In this document: positions 8,338-17,477 of the stretch, piece after piece | How the letters are laid out: each line of letters starts with the position of its first letter | How positions within the stretch are numbered: the stretch's first letter is position 1 | Assembly (NCBI GenBank): GCA_958295985.1 | Contig: OY282432.1 | Location: forward strand, 4,027,554 to 4,091,553 | Direction of reading: 5' to 3' | DNA length: 64,000 nucleotides | Source: an uncultured Candidatus Binatia bacterium | GTDB taxonomy: Bacteria; Desulfobacterota; Binatia; UBA9968; JAJDTQ01 | Position numbers and translations under genes: made by a program | The notes under the pieces: generated by a model | What the model saw: only the letters and a program-made list of their open reading frames with translations | What the model was told of the DNA's origin: nothing | Database searches by the model: none

Positions 8338-9497
8338 TCCCCGCCGAAGAGAACCTCCACCAGCGCCTCGGCCACGGTGTCCAACTCGGCGTGGGTGATG
8401 GTCAGGGGCGGCAGCAGCCGCACCACCGTCGCTCCCGCGGGCAGCGCCAGCACCCCCTTCTCCAGGAGGCGCACGAGGTAGGGCTGGGACTTTTCCTTCA
8501 GCTCGATGCCGATCATCAGGCCGAGCTGCCGCATGTCCCTGACCTTGGGAAGCTCGGCCGTCTTCAGACGCTCCGTCAGGTAGGCGCCTTTCTCCGCGGC
8601 GGCCTCGGCCAGCCGTTCCTCTATCATGGCGTCGATGGCGGCCAGCGAAGCGGCGCACGCCAGCGGGTTGCCGCCGAAGGTGCTGCCGTGGCGGCCCACG
8701 GGGACCTCGATCCGGTCGGAGCAGACCACCGCGCCCATGGGCAACCCTCCCGCCATGGCCTTGGCCAGGCACAGGATGTCGGGCTCCAGGCCGAAGTGCT
8801 CGCAGGCGAACATCTTCCCGGTGCGGCAGAACCCGGTCTGGACCTCGTCGATGATGAGGAGTATCCCCTTCTCCCGGCACAGTTCGCTCACCTGCGCGAA
8901 GAACTCGGCCTTCCCGAGGTTCACGCCGCCCTCCCCCTGCACGATCTCCAGCATCACCGCCGCGGTATTGTCGCCCACCTTCTCCGCCAGCTTGGCGAAG
9001 TTGTTGAACGGCGCGAACTGGAAGCCTTCCACGATGGGCACGAAGGGCTCGCGATACTCGCGCGTGAAGGTGGCGCTCAGCGCCCCCATGGTGCGGCCGT
9101 GAAAGCCGCGCATGGCGCACACCAGCTCCTGCTTGCCGGTGGTGAACCGGGCGAACTTGATGGCGGCCTCGATGGTTTCGGCGCCCGAGTTGCAGAGGAA
9201 GGCGCGGTTCAGGTTTCCGGGGGTGACGCCCGCCAGCCGCTCCAGCAGCCGCGCCTTGACGTCGTTGTAGAAAATCCCCGAGCAGCTCAGCAGCCGCTGG
9301 GCCTGCTCCGCGACGGCTTGCACCACCCTCGGATGGCAGTGGCCCAGGTTGGCGACGCCGTGGCCGGCGACGCAGTCGATGTACTCCCGGCCGGCGTCGT
9401 CCCACACCCTGGCGCCCTCGCCGCGCACCAGCACCACGTCGCGCTTGGGATAGACGTCGAACTCGTACTGCCGCTGCAGCTCCTTGAAGTCCGTCAC
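8334..9497 (-). CDS. lysJ: LysW-gamma-lysine/acetylornithine-type aminotransferase
   Basis: PLP-dependent class III aminotransferase, 387 residues, expected to transaminate the semialdehyde carried on LysW (LysJ) or N-acetylglutamate semialdehyde (ArgD). Seen in the sequence: RVWDDAGREYIDCVAG near the N-terminus, FLCNSGAETIEAAIKFAR, GFHGRTMGALS for the PLP phosphate, IDEVQTG, and the Schiff-base lysine in LCLAKAMAGG. It is the last gene of the lysW operon, overlapping lysZ by four bases. The operon context with LysW favours LysJ over a stand-alone ArgD, though the enzyme may serve both lysine and arginine as in Thermus. Confidence 0.85.
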   Translation of the reverse strand: MTDFKELQRQYEFDVYPKRDVVLVRGEGARVWDDAGREYIDCVAGHGVANLGHCHPRVVQAVAEQAQRLLSCSGIFYNDVKARLLERLAGVTPGNLNRAFLCNSGAETIEAAIKFARFTTGKQELVCAMRGFHGRTMGALSATFTREYREPFVPIVEGFQFAPFNNFAKLAEKVGDNTAAVMLEIVQGEGGVNLGKAEFFAQVSELCREKGILLIIDEVQTGFCRTGKMFACEHFGLEPDILCLAKAMAGGLPMGAVVCSDRIEVPVGRHGSTFGGNPLACAASLAAIDAMIEERLAEAAAEKGAYLTERLKTAELPKVRDMRQLGLMIGIELKEKSQPYLVRLLEKGVLALPAGATVVRLLPPLTITHAELDTVAEALVEVLFGGD

Positions 9498-10285
9498 TGA
9501 ATCACCGTTCCTTTCCCCGCCAGAGCGTCGCGGACCGGATGCTCCACTCGGCCGTCGCTCAGGATGACCTTTTCCGCGCCCTCTTCGAAGAGCCTTCGGA
9601 GCGCCAGCATCTTGCGCTTCATGCGTCCCTCCACCTGGGCTTCCCGCTGCTCCAGCTCCACGGCGCGGATACGGGGGACCACGGTGCTCTCGTCGTCCTT
9701 GTCGGCGAGAAAGCCCGGCGCCTCGATGAGTTGCAGCACCACCTCGGCGTGGAAGGCGTCCTGGAGCACGTTGACGATGTCGTCGTTCTCGGAATTGATG
9801 GCGGTGTTGCGCTCGTCGATGATGGGGATGGAGAGCACCGGCGCGTAGCCGCGGTCCAGCAGCAATTGGAACAGCTCCTTGTTGGCGCTCCTGGGCTTGC
9901 CCGAGAAGTCCCGGACGATGAGGGTCTTGCCGTCCTTCCGCACCCGGATGCCCTTGTTGCGCCGTCCCTGGATGGCCCGGCCGTCGATGCCGGAAAGACC
10001 CACGGCGTTGACCCCGTTCTGCTGCAGCAGCTCCACGATGCGCTTGTTCTGAAGGCCCGCGTACCCCATCATGATGGCGTCGAGGGCGGCCTTGTCGGAC
10101 AGCACACTGGAGTAGCCCGACACCGAGGTGACCACCTGGGTAGGGGCGCCGAGCCTGGCCGCGATGGCGTCGCGCACCGCGTTGGCGCCGTGCACCACCA
10201 CGAAACGATCGGACACCGCGGCCAGGTCCTCGGCGATGCCCGAGAGGTTGATGTCGCTGCCGCCGCCGATCTTCACCAGGATCAT
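9494..10285 (-). CDS. lysZ: LysW-aminoadipate/N-acetylglutamate kinase
   Basis: Amino-acid kinase family enzyme, 263 residues, that phosphorylates the side-chain carboxylate of the LysW-bound amino acid. The N-terminal nucleotide-binding loop is VKIGGGSDIN, followed by VVHGANAVRD; RNKGIRVRKDGK and AINSENDDIVN match the LysZ/ArgB pattern. ATG 10285 overlaps the stop of the upstream glutamine amidotransferase (ATGA); the longer frame from 10324 would run into that gene. Its place between the amidotransferase and lysJ is as expected for the LysW pathway apart from the amidotransferase. Confidence 0.85.
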   Translation of the reverse strand: MILVKIGGGSDINLSGIAEDLAAVSDRFVVVHGANAVRDAIAARLGAPTQVVTSVSGYSSVLSDKAALDAIMMGYAGLQNKRIVELLQQNGVNAVGLSGIDGRAIQGRRNKGIRVRKDGKTLIVRDFSGKPRSANKELFQLLLDRGYAPVLSIPIIDERNTAINSENDDIVNVLQDAFHAEVVLQLIEAPGFLADKDDESTVVPRIRAVELEQREAQVEGRMKRKMLALRRLFEEGAEKVILSDGRVEHPVRDALAGKGTVIQ

Positions 10286-10920
10286 CGAAGCCGCTCCACC
10301 GTGTCGTTGGGGATCACGCGCCACTCCCGTGGCTCCGGCACGGTCTCGGAGCTGACGGTGAAACCGTCGCCGCTCTGCCGGGCGCGAAGCCTGAAATACT
10401 CCGGACCCTCGTTGAAGACCGACCCCACGTAGACGTTCTCCTTGTCGGCGATGACCATGTTCATGGCCCGCACGTACCGCGTCCGGCGGACGATGACGTC
10501 CATGCCCTTCCTCATGGCCGCGGCCATGTCGCCCTTGTCGAAGCGCTTGACGTAGTTGAACACCTTCTCCGCGCCGATGCGGCCGGCCTCGGATATGCGG
10601 ACGCCCCGGAGCTCGCCGTTGAACGCGAACACGTACCTGCCGTCGCAGAACGGCATGTTGTTCTCCACCGCGATGTTCTCATCCCTGAAGGCGCTGCGCG
10701 CGTGGCCCACCAGCAGCGTGGATGCGCCGAACTGCCGCAGGTCGTCCTCCCAGATGGGCTTGATGTTCCGGTACACCTTCCACTCGCCATCCGCCAGGTA
10801 GGCGCAGCCCCAGCCGTGGCCCTGGTATTCCGGGCTGTTCCGGGCGATGCCGGCGAGATGCGACAGGTGCTCGCCGATGTCGAACGGTTCCCGATTCTTG
10901 ACGCACAGCAAGCGACACAT
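10282..10920 (-). CDS. Class II glutamine amidotransferase, stand-alone domain
   Basis: Predicted Ntn-type glutaminase of 212 residues. It begins MCRLLCVKN, which exposes Cys2 as the catalytic nucleophile after Met removal. VGHARSAF supplies the conserved Arg loop, and MPFCDGRYVFAFNGEL contains the Phe-Asn-Gly element of the YafJ/GlxB-like class. No synthase domain is fused. It is embedded in the lysWXY-ZJ operon, overlapping lysZ by four bases and following lysY after 20 bases, so it is almost certainly co-expressed with LysW-dependent biosynthesis. Its ammonia acceptor is unknown. EgtC, which acts in ergothioneine synthesis, is a related stand-alone fold; the opening residues and the operon differ, so I do not use that name. 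Confidence 0.8.
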   Translation of the reverse strand: MCRLLCVKNREPFDIGEHLSHLAGIARNSPEYQGHGWGCAYLADGEWKVYRNIKPIWEDDLRQFGASTLLVGHARSAFRDENIAVENNMPFCDGRYVFAFNGELRGVRISEAGRIGAEKVFNYVKRFDKGDMAAAMRKGMDVIVRRTRYVRAMNMVIADKENVYVGSVFNEGPEYFRLRARQSGDGFTVSSETVPEPREWRVIPNDTVERLR

Positions 10921-10940
10921 GGCTGAAGAACCGAAGCGTT

Positions 10941-11993
10941 CTACGCCCCGGGGTGCAGACCCGGGAACTCCAGGCCCAGGGTCTCGTCGAAGCCGTTCAT
11001 CAGGTTGAACGCCTGGACCGCCTGTCCGGCGGCGCCCTTCATGAGGTTGTCCAGCGCGCTGAGCACCACCAGCCGGTCCGAGCCCTTCTCCTTCTGAAAG
11101 CCGATGTCGCAGTAGTTGGTGCCGCTGAGCAGCTTGGGCTCCGGATACCGGTAGATGCCGTCGGCCTCCTTGACGATGCGGATGAAGGGCTCGTTGCCGT
11201 AGACCTCGCGGTAGATCTTCCACACGTCCTTCTCTTCCAGCGGCTGGCGCAGGAAGAGATGTGCGGTTGCCAGCACGCCCCGCACCCTCTCGATGGAGGT
11301 GGCGGAAAAATAGACCCGTATGCGCCGGCCGAAGCCCAACTCCTGCACGATCTCCGCGCTGTGGCGGTGGAGGGTGGGCATGAAGGAGCGCACCGCCCCG
11401 CTTCGCTCCGGGTGATGGGACGCCTCGCTGGCGGCGTTGCCTCCCTCGCTGGACCCCACCTTGACCTCCACCACCGTGCGGTCCGGGTCCACCAGCCCCT
11501 TCTTGAAGAAGGGGTAGACGCCGAGGATCGTGGCGGTGGCGTTACACCCGGCGCCAGTGACGAGACTCGCCCCTCGCGTCTCCTCACGATGCAGCTCGGG
11601 GATACCGTACACGAAGTCCTTCATGAGCTCCGGGCGCAGGTGCGGCTTGCCGTACCAGCGTTGGTACTCGTCCGGGTCGTCGAGCCGGAAGTCCGCGCTC
11701 AGGTCGATGAGCTTGGGGGCCAGCCCCCGGAAATCGTCGATGCGCTCCATGGCCCGGCCGTGGGGCAGACAGAGGAACAGCAGGTCGCACGAGCCCAACT
11801 CGTCCATCCGGCGGAACCGAAGCTGCGTCCGCTTCCGCAGGTTGGGATGAGCCTTGAACGCGAACTTCCCCGCGTAGCGCTCCGAGGTGATCTCGCACAC
11901 CTCCACTCCGGGATGCCACAGGAGCAGTCGCAGGAGCTCACCGCCCGTGTACCCGGACGCGCCCACGATGGAGACCTTCAACTTCTCCGCCAC
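10941..11993 (-). CDS. lysY: LysW-aminoadipyl-phosphate/N-acetyl-glutamyl-phosphate reductase
   Basis: NADPH-dependent reductase that turns the acyl phosphate made by LysZ into the semialdehyde. The Rossmann start is VSIVGASGYTGGELLRL, the catalytic Cys lies in TGAGCNATATI, and the nearby SEGGNAASEASHHPERSG region matches LysY/ArgC. I choose GTG 11993, which has GGGAGG eight bases upstream and gives 350 residues, the usual family length. The frame stays open to 12086 but those residues do not look conserved. It follows lysX by about 130 bases and precedes the amidotransferase by 20. Confidence 0.85.
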   Translation of the reverse strand: MAEKLKVSIVGASGYTGGELLRLLLWHPGVEVCEITSERYAGKFAFKAHPNLRKRTQLRFRRMDELGSCDLLFLCLPHGRAMERIDDFRGLAPKLIDLSADFRLDDPDEYQRWYGKPHLRPELMKDFVYGIPELHREETRGASLVTGAGCNATATILGVYPFFKKGLVDPDRTVVEVKVGSSEGGNAASEASHHPERSGAVRSFMPTLHRHSAEIVQELGFGRRIRVYFSATSIERVRGVLATAHLFLRQPLEEKDVWKIYREVYGNEPFIRIVKEADGIYRYPEPKLLSGTNYCDIGFQKEKGSDRLVVLSALDNLMKGAAGQAVQAFNLMNGFDETLGLEFPGLHPGA

Positions 11994-12125
11994 GGCTCGC
12001 GCCTCCCTTTCCAGCGCCTCCACATGATCCAGGTCGCCACGCCGGCCGCGGCCGGTCCGCGGCGCTCCTCCGGCCCGCTCCCCCAAAGGACCTGTCCGAG
12101 TATGCGAATCGTGGCAGACTCCTGC

Positions 12126-12983
12126 TTACCCGGACCGGCCCGCGGCTACCTGGAGCACGTGCTCGACGATGAGCCCGGGGATGTTCACTCCGGTGGTGTC
12201 GATGCTGTTGCGGAACTCCATGGTGTAGTTCACCTCGTTGACCAGGAGTCCACCGGGGGTTTCGAAGATATCCGCGGCGACGATGCCGCCTCCCACCGCC
12301 GCGGCCGCGCGAACCGAGATGTCCCGTAACTCGTCCGTCACCGGACAGTTCTCGGCGCGCCCGCCCCGGGCCGTATTGGTGATCCAGTGGTCGCTGTAGC
12401 GGTAGATGGCGGCCACGCACTGGTCTCCGATGACGAAGCTGCGGATGTCCCGCTCGTTCTTCTCGATGTATTGCTGAACGTAGAAGATGGAGTGGTGATA
12501 CGTGCCCAGGATCGCCTTGTGCTCCAGGATCGACTCCGCCGCGTCCCGGTCGTTGATCTTTGCCAGGAGCCTGCCCCAGGAGCCCACCGCGGGCTTGAGC
12601 ACCACGGGATAACCCATCTCCTCGATGGCCTCCAGGGTGGACTGCTCGGTGAACGCGATGCGCACCTCGGGCTGGGGCACCCCGTGCTCCTGAAGCTGCA
12701 CCGACGTGAGGATCTTGTCGCCGCACACACCGGCGACCAACGACGAGTTGACGCAGGGCACGCCGGCGCTCTCGAACAGCCGCAGGCCGTGCAATGCCCG
12801 GGAGTGATTGATGCACCGCTCCAACAGCACGTCCAGGTCGAATCGGTCCCGGCCCAGGTTGAACGAGAGCCGGCGGTCGTCGATCATCCTGAGCTCCACG
12901 CCGGGACGCTGCCGGAACTCCTTGATCAGGAGCTTCTCCTCGGGCCGGACCAGTGAATGCAGCAAACCGATCTTCAAGCTCAT
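12126..12983 (-). CDS. lysX: LysW-dependent alpha-amino acid ligase (ATP-grasp)
   Basis: RimK-like ATP-grasp ligase, 285 residues, that attaches the alpha-amino group of 2-aminoadipate (or glutamate) to the C-terminal glutamate of LysW. Motifs: KIGLLHSL start, [24 protein letters not shown], the ATP-grasp lysine in [15 protein letters not shown], and metal/ATP ligands in [23 protein letters not shown] 12983 follows a GGGGAGA element and overlaps the lysW stop (ATGA), indicating translational coupling of carrier and ligase. The start at 12992 would be a TTG and is less likely. Confidence 0.9.
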   Translation of the reverse strand: MSLKIGLLHSLVRPEEKLLIKEFRQRPGVELRMIDDRRLSFNLGRDRFDLDVLLERCINHSRALHGLRLFESAGVPCVNSSLVAGVCGDKILTSVQLQEHGVPQPEVRIAFTEQSTLEAIEEMGYPVVLKPAVGSWGRLLAKINDRDAAESILEHKAILGTYHHSIFYVQQYIEKNERDIRSFVIGDQCVAAIYRYSDHWITNTARGGRAENCPVTDELRDISVRAAAAVGGGIVAADIFETPGGLLVNEVNYTMEFRNSIDTTGVNIPGLIVEHVLQVAAGRSG

Positions 12984-13144
12984 TCTCCCCAATCTTCCTC
13001 TTCCTGCGGCGCCTCGGCCACCTCCGGAGGATCGAGGCTCGTGACCTCCAGCTCGGTGCCGCAGTCGGCGCAGGCGATCAACTCGCCCTCCACCGCGTCA
13101 TCCTCCAGTTCCAACTCTGCTCCGCAAACCGGACATTCAACCAT
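12980..13144 (-). CDS. lysW: LysW amino-group carrier protein
   Basis: A 54-residue acidic carrier protein. It has a zinc-ribbon CPVC...CADC at residues 4-7 and 25-28 and ends in EEEDWGE, the LysW signature whose last glutamate is ligated to the substrate amino group. It is the first gene of the lysine/arginine operon on the minus strand and overlaps lysX by four bases. The small, highly acidic product is entirely diagnostic of the LysW pathway, which is known in Thermus, Deinococcus, archaea and scattered uncultured bacteria. Confidence 0.95.
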   Translation of the reverse strand: MVECPVCGAELELEDDAVEGELIACADCGTELEVTSLDPPEVAEAPQEEEDWGE

Positions 13145-13209
13145 CGACGGATACCTCCCTGGTGGTCTTTGACATGCCAATGGGTAGTGACAGGGTCCCC
13201 GCGACGCGA

Positions 13210-13240
13210 GCGGGTTCGAAGCCCGCCCGTGCCGGGCGGG
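13210..13240. repeat. GC-rich hairpin repeat between co-directional genes
   Basis: The arms CCCGCCCG and CGGGCGGG (13222-13229, 13233-13240) form a perfect 8-bp stem with a 3-base loop. Just before it, GCGGGTTCGAAGCCCGC is a near-palindrome. It lies between the class III aminotransferase end and the lysW start on the minus strand. It resembles the palindrome at 31887-31907, suggesting a dispersed repeat family; it could also attenuate read-through. Confidence 0.6.
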
Positions 13241-13248
13241 ACGGGACA

Positions 13249-14637
13249 CTAGGACCGTACGGCCCGCGCGACCGTAGTCACGGCGTCCCGCAAGATGGCG
13301 ACGATGTCGTCGATCTGCTCTTTCGTGACCACCAGCGGCGGACACACGGCCAGCGCGTGGGTTCCGCACACCCGCAGCAACAGACCGTTGGCCAGGCACT
13401 CGTCGTAGACCCGCCGAGGCGCCTGCTGCTCCACCGCAAAGGGCTCCCGGGTCTCCTTGTCCTTCACCAGCTCCACCGCGGCGATGAGTCCCCGGCCGCG
13501 CACCTGCCCTACCATGGGCAGGTCCGACAGCGTTGCCAGCCGCTCCTGCATGTACGCCCCCACCTCCGCGGCCCGTTCCACCAGCCGCTCCCGCTCGAGG
13601 ATGTCCAGGTTGGCCAGTGCCGCGGCGCACACCACCGGATGTCCGGTGTAGGTGTAGCCGTGGTAGAACGCGTCGTCCGCCTTGGCGAGCAGGGTCTGGA
13701 AGATCTCTTCCCGGAACAGCATGGCGCCCAGCGGCAGATAGCCGCTGGTGATGCCCTTGGCAGTGATCAGCACGTCGGGCGCCACGCCCTCGCCGGCGCA
13801 CGCGAACAGGCTGCCGGTGCGCCCGAAGCCCGTTATCACTTCGTCGCACACCATCAGGATACCATGCCGGTCGCAGATCTCCCGAATCCTGGCCAGCCAT
13901 CCCTCGGGCGGCACGATGACCCCGCCCACGCCCTGCACGGGCTCGGCCACGAAGGCCGCAACCGCGTCGGCGCCCTCCCCGTCCACCAGCCGCTCGAGCT
14001 CGTCGGCGCAGGCAAGGTGACAGTCCGGCCAGGTCTTCCCCAACTCGCAGCGATAGCAGTGGGGGCGCGCCATGTGGCGCACGTCCGGCAGGCCCGGCTC
14101 CATCTGCCGGTTGAAGAGCGGGATGCCCGTCAGCATGGCGGCCCCGCTGGAGGAGCCGTGATAGCCCTGGTTCAGGGTGACGAACCGCGTCCGTCGGGGC
14201 TGCCCCCTGGCCTTCCAGTAGGCCCGCACCAGGCGGATCATGCTCTCGTTGGCCTCCGAACCGCCGGAGGTGAACACCACGCGCGTGAGCCCTTCCGGCG
14301 CCATCTCCACGAGCCTGGACGCCAACCGGACGGTGGGTTCCGAGGTGGGGCCGATGAGCGTGGGGGCGTAGGCGAGCCGGTCCATCTGATCGGCCACCGC
14401 CCGGGTGATCTCCCTCCGCCCGTGGCCGACGTGGACGTTCCAGAGAGTGGAAAGGCCGTCGATATAGCGCTTGCCCAGCGAGTCCCAGAGGTAGATCCCT
14501 TCCGCCTTGACGAACACCGGCACGCCGTCCGTCTGATGCTTCGACAACGGCACGAAGCCGTGGACGAGATGGTCCCGGTCGGCGCGGCTCATGGCCGCGG
14601 CGCGTTCGAGATCGACGGCGTCGGAAGGGTTTGTCAT
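13249..14637 (-). CDS. Class III (omega-type) aminotransferase
   Basis: PLP-dependent transaminase, 462 residues, distinct from LysJ. Visible are YLWDSLGKRYIDGLSTLWNV near the N-terminus, TSGGSEANESMIRL, NQGYHGSSSGAAMLTG for the cofactor phosphate, CDEVITGFGRTG and the Schiff-base lysine in ITAKGITSGYLPLG. The Cys-rich insertion HCYRCELGKTWPDCHLAC is typical of the omega-amino-acid/putrescine-type branch. ATG 14637 was chosen over an upstream in-frame start without support. It lies 104 bases upstream of lysW on the same strand, separated by a GC hairpin, so it may or may not be in that operon. Substrate unknown. Confidence 0.85.
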   Translation of the reverse strand: MTNPSDAVDLERAAAMSRADRDHLVHGFVPLSKHQTDGVPVFVKAEGIYLWDSLGKRYIDGLSTLWNVHVGHGRREITRAVADQMDRLAYAPTLIGPTSEPTVRLASRLVEMAPEGLTRVVFTSGGSEANESMIRLVRAYWKARGQPRRTRFVTLNQGYHGSSSGAAMLTGIPLFNRQMEPGLPDVRHMARPHCYRCELGKTWPDCHLACADELERLVDGEGADAVAAFVAEPVQGVGGVIVPPEGWLARIREICDRHGILMVCDEVITGFGRTGSLFACAGEGVAPDVLITAKGITSGYLPLGAMLFREEIFQTLLAKADDAFYHGYTYTGHPVVCAAALANLDILERERLVERAAEVGAYMQERLATLSDLPMVGQVRGRGLIAAVELVKDKETREPFAVEQQAPRRVYDECLANGLLLRVCGTHALAVCPPLVVTKEQIDDIVAILRDAVTTVARAVRS

Positions 14638-14712
14638 GGGTTCCGGCGAGTACTGGCGTCGGCGGCCGGATCCGGTGTCCTGTCCCACGCCGCCGAATCC
14701 GTGGTCATGGTC

Positions 14713-15744
14713 TCACAGCCCGTAATAACGCTTCGGGTTGTCGCACAGGATCTTCTTGCGCAACTCGGGGCTGAGGTCCTCCCGGGCGAAGAAATCCGGC
14801 AGATCGTGAAAGAACTCCGAGCGCGCCCGCTCGTGGGGATAGTCGGAGGCCCACAGCACCTGATCCCCGCCCAGGCGGTCCAGTACGTAGGGCAGGCTCT
14901 TCTCGTCCACCTCGCAGGTGAAGAAGATGTTGCCGCCGCGGATGACGTCGCTGGGGCGCTGCTTGACCGCCAGCGCGTGGCCGCGCCGCTCCCAGTTCTC
15001 GTCCAGCGCGTCCATCATGAACGGCACCCAGCCGGTGCCGCATTCCAGATAGGCCACCCGCAGATCGGGGAAGCGGTCGAACACGCCGCTGTTGATCATG
15101 CTCATGATCTGCATCATCTGCGGCATGGTGTGCTCCAGGGGCCGCGCCTCGGCCAGACTCTCGAAGATGTCCAGGCCCAGGCCCGTGACCGGCCCTCCGT
15201 GGACCGCCAGGGGGCAACCCAGCCGTTCCGCTTCCGCGTAGATCGGGTCGAACTGCCTTCCGCCGAGGCCCACCAGCGGCGCCATCACCGACGGGATCAC
15301 GCCGGCCACCATGCCCAGCTCTTCCACGCAGCGGCGCAACTCCTCGACGGCGGCGTCGATGTCCTGGACCGGCAACAGCGCCACGCCCTTGAGGCGGTCC
15401 GACCGGCGCCCGAAAGAGTCGTACAGCCAATCGTTGTAGGCCTGCGCCACCGCAACCGCCCAGCCCTTGTTCTTGATCTGGCCGTGGAACAGCGCGTTGC
15501 TGGGATAGAGGATCGTCCGGTCGATCTTCGAATCGTCCAGGAAACTGAGCCAGTTGGCCGCGTCCGGCACCTCGGCCTTGTGGCGGGAGGACATGCCCCG
15601 CATCCAGCCGTCGGTCAAGGGAAAGAAATAGTATTCCCGGGTCCAGTCCTTGTCGCACCAGGGGGCGGGCAGATACCGCCGCAGGTCCTTGTCCTGGTCC
15701 ACCACATGGCCGTCCGCGTCGATGATCTCGTGTTCACGTTCCAT
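14713..15744 (-). CDS. Amidohydrolase family 2 (metal-dependent hydrolase)
   Basis: A second amidohydrolase-2/ACMSD-like TIM-barrel protein, 343 residues, recognisably related to the one at 3400-4524. It begins EIIDADGHVVDQ (metal-ligand strand), contains AVHGGPVTG with the central His near residue 180, and ends with WASDYPHERARSEF carrying the conserved Asp and His. No signal peptide. The aldehyde dehydrogenase lies just upstream on the same strand (50-base gap), so the two may act in one catabolic route; hydrolysis or decarboxylation followed by aldehyde oxidation is an inference. Confidence 0.85.
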   Translation of the reverse strand: MEREHEIIDADGHVVDQDKDLRRYLPAPWCDKDWTREYYFFPLTDGWMRGMSSRHKAEVPDAANWLSFLDDSKIDRTILYPSNALFHGQIKNKGWAVAVAQAYNDWLYDSFGRRSDRLKGVALLPVQDIDAAVEELRRCVEELGMVAGVIPSVMAPLVGLGGRQFDPIYAEAERLGCPLAVHGGPVTGLGLDIFESLAEARPLEHTMPQMMQIMSMINSGVFDRFPDLRVAYLECGTGWVPFMMDALDENWERRGHALAVKQRPSDVIRGGNIFFTCEVDEKSLPYVLDRLGGDQVLWASDYPHERARSEFFHDLPDFFAREDLSPELRKKILCDNPKRYYGL

Positions 15745-15793
15745 GGGAAACCTCCACCGCCGGAATCCGGTACGCGCGCGCCGGGGTCGCGCG

Positions 15794-17263
15794 TCAGCGT
15801 ATCATCAGCCGGCCGGATTCGCCCGAGTAGTTGATGAAGACGGTCTTGAGCTCGGTAAAGAAGTTGACGCCCTCCTCGGACATCTCTCGCTCCCCGACGC
15901 CGGTGGCCTTGATGCCGCCGAAGGGAAGCTGGGCCTCGCCGCCGATGGTGGGCTCGTTCACGTGGACCATGCCCGTCTCCACCTCTTCCACGAAGCGCAT
16001 CGCCTTGTCCACGTCCCGGGTGAAGATGGACGTGGTGAGGCCGAAGTCCACCGAGTTGGCGAACCGGATGGCCTCGTCCAGATCCGCGGCCGCGGCCACC
16101 GAGAGCACCGGACCGAAGATCTCCTCGCGGAAGATGCGCATGTCCGGAGTGACGTTGTCGAACACCGTGGGCTCCACGTAGTACCCGTGCTCCAACCCGG
16201 CCGGCTGATTCCCGCCCACCACCAGACGGGCGCCCTCCTGCTTGCCCACTTCGATGTACTCCAGGTCGGTCTTCCACTGGCTCTCGTCCACCGCCGGCCC
16301 CATGTCCACGTCCTGGTCGAGACCCGGGCCCACGCGTATCTTGCGGGCGTGGTCCTCCAGCCGGGCCACCAGCTCGTCCCTGGTGGAGCCGATGGCGATG
16401 ACCCGGGAGGTGGCGGTGCAGCGCTGGCCGGTGGAGCCGAAGGCGCCGTCCCGTATGGCCACGGCCGCCTTCTCGAGATCGCAGTCGGGCATGACGATGA
16501 CCGCGTTCTTGCCGCCCATCTCGCAGGTCACCTTGGCGCCCCGGGAGGCCGCCTTGACGTAGAGGTCGCTGCCGATCTCGTTGGACCCGGTAAACGAAAC
16601 CACCGGGATGCGCGCGGAATTGACGATGGTCTCACCCACCTCGGACCCCGAGCCGACGATGACGTTGAAGACCCCCTTGGGAAGACCGGCTTCCTCGTAG
16701 ACGTCCGCCAGGAGGCCCGCGGTGGCGGGGGTCAGGGACGCCGGCTTGAGCAGCACCGCGTTGCCGGCCACCAGCGCCGGCGCGGACTTCCACACCGGTA
16801 TCGCCCAAGGGAAGTTCCACGGCGCGATCAGCCCCACCACCCCCATGGGCTGGCGGATGGTATAGGTGAAGGTGTCCCGGGCCTCGGACGGAAGGGTCTT
16901 GCCGCCGAGCCGGTAGCCGGCGCCGGCGTTGTACTCCAGCAGCGAGATCCCCTTGAGCACCTCGCCCCGGGCCTCCTTGAAGATCTTCCCCTCCTCGCGC
17001 GTCATGGTCTCGGCGATCTCGTCCACGCGCCGGCGCGCAATGTCCGCGGCGCGCCAGATCACCCGACCGCGTTCCGGCCCCGGCGTCTTCTTCCATCCCT
17101 GGAAGGCGGCCGCGGCCGCGTCGATGGCCCGCTCCGTGTCCGCGGCCGTGGCCATGGGAAACTCGGCGATGACGTCGCGGGTGTCCGCGGGGTTGACGTT
17201 GCGCACCCGTCTCTGGGAATCAGGCTGGCGCCACTCGCCGTTGATGTAGGAACCGGTGTGCAT
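15794..17263 (-). CDS. NAD(P)-dependent aldehyde dehydrogenase
   Basis: Aldehyde dehydrogenase superfamily, 489 residues. Seen: [10 protein letters not shown] start, the NAD-binding [13 protein letters not shown] and [10 protein letters not shown] loops, the general-base Glu in [11 protein letters not shown], the catalytic Cys in GQRCTATSR, and [10 protein letters not shown] near the C-terminus. The overall pattern is closest to the alpha-ketoglutarate semialdehyde dehydrogenase group, but substrate cannot be read from sequence. ATG 17263 has AAGGAGA six bases upstream; the longer frame to 17512 is non-homologous. Divergent from rnhA. Confidence 0.88.
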   Translation of the reverse strand: MHTGSYINGEWRQPDSQRRVRNVNPADTRDVIAEFPMATAADTERAIDAAAAAFQGWKKTPGPERGRVIWRAADIARRRVDEIAETMTREEGKIFKEARGEVLKGISLLEYNAGAGYRLGGKTLPSEARDTFTYTIRQPMGVVGLIAPWNFPWAIPVWKSAPALVAGNAVLLKPASLTPATAGLLADVYEEAGLPKGVFNVIVGSGSEVGETIVNSARIPVVSFTGSNEIGSDLYVKAASRGAKVTCEMGGKNAVIVMPDCDLEKAAVAIRDGAFGSTGQRCTATSRVIAIGSTRDELVARLEDHARKIRVGPGLDQDVDMGPAVDESQWKTDLEYIEVGKQEGARLVVGGNQPAGLEHGYYVEPTVFDNVTPDMRIFREEIFGPVLSVAAAADLDEAIRFANSVDFGLTTSIFTRDVDKAMRFVEEVETGMVHVNEPTIGGEAQLPFGGIKATGVGEREMSEEGVNFFTELKTVFINYSGESGRLMIR

Positions 17264-17426
17264 GCGCGTCTCCTTGGGCGTAACGTCCCGAACGGAAGAA
17301 GGATGATTGCAATCGTGGATCGAGGACACTACACGAGCGTTTACCGTGGATGGGATTAAAGGAAACAAACCCTGCCGTGTCAAGTGTTCGCGGGCCTGCG
17401 TGACCGTAACCGGCCCGGAATCCGCC

Positions 17427-17453
17427 TTGCTTCCCCCATGGGTATCGTAATAT
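17427..17453 (+). promoter_or_regulatory. Possible sigma-70-like promoter for rnhA
   Basis: TTGCTT (17427-17432) and TAATAT (17448-17453) are separated by 15 bases, slightly short of the ideal 17, in an otherwise GC-rich intergenic region between the divergent aldehyde dehydrogenase and rnhA. Assigned by eye. Confidence 0.3.
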
Positions 17454-17477
17454 CCTGCAGGGATAAGCCTACAATCC

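Noticed and set aside
10282..10920. EgtC as the name of the class II glutamine amidotransferase.
   Set aside because: It is co-transcribed and overlapping with lysZ in the LysW operon on the opposite strand from senA, and the opening residues differ from EgtC as I remember it.
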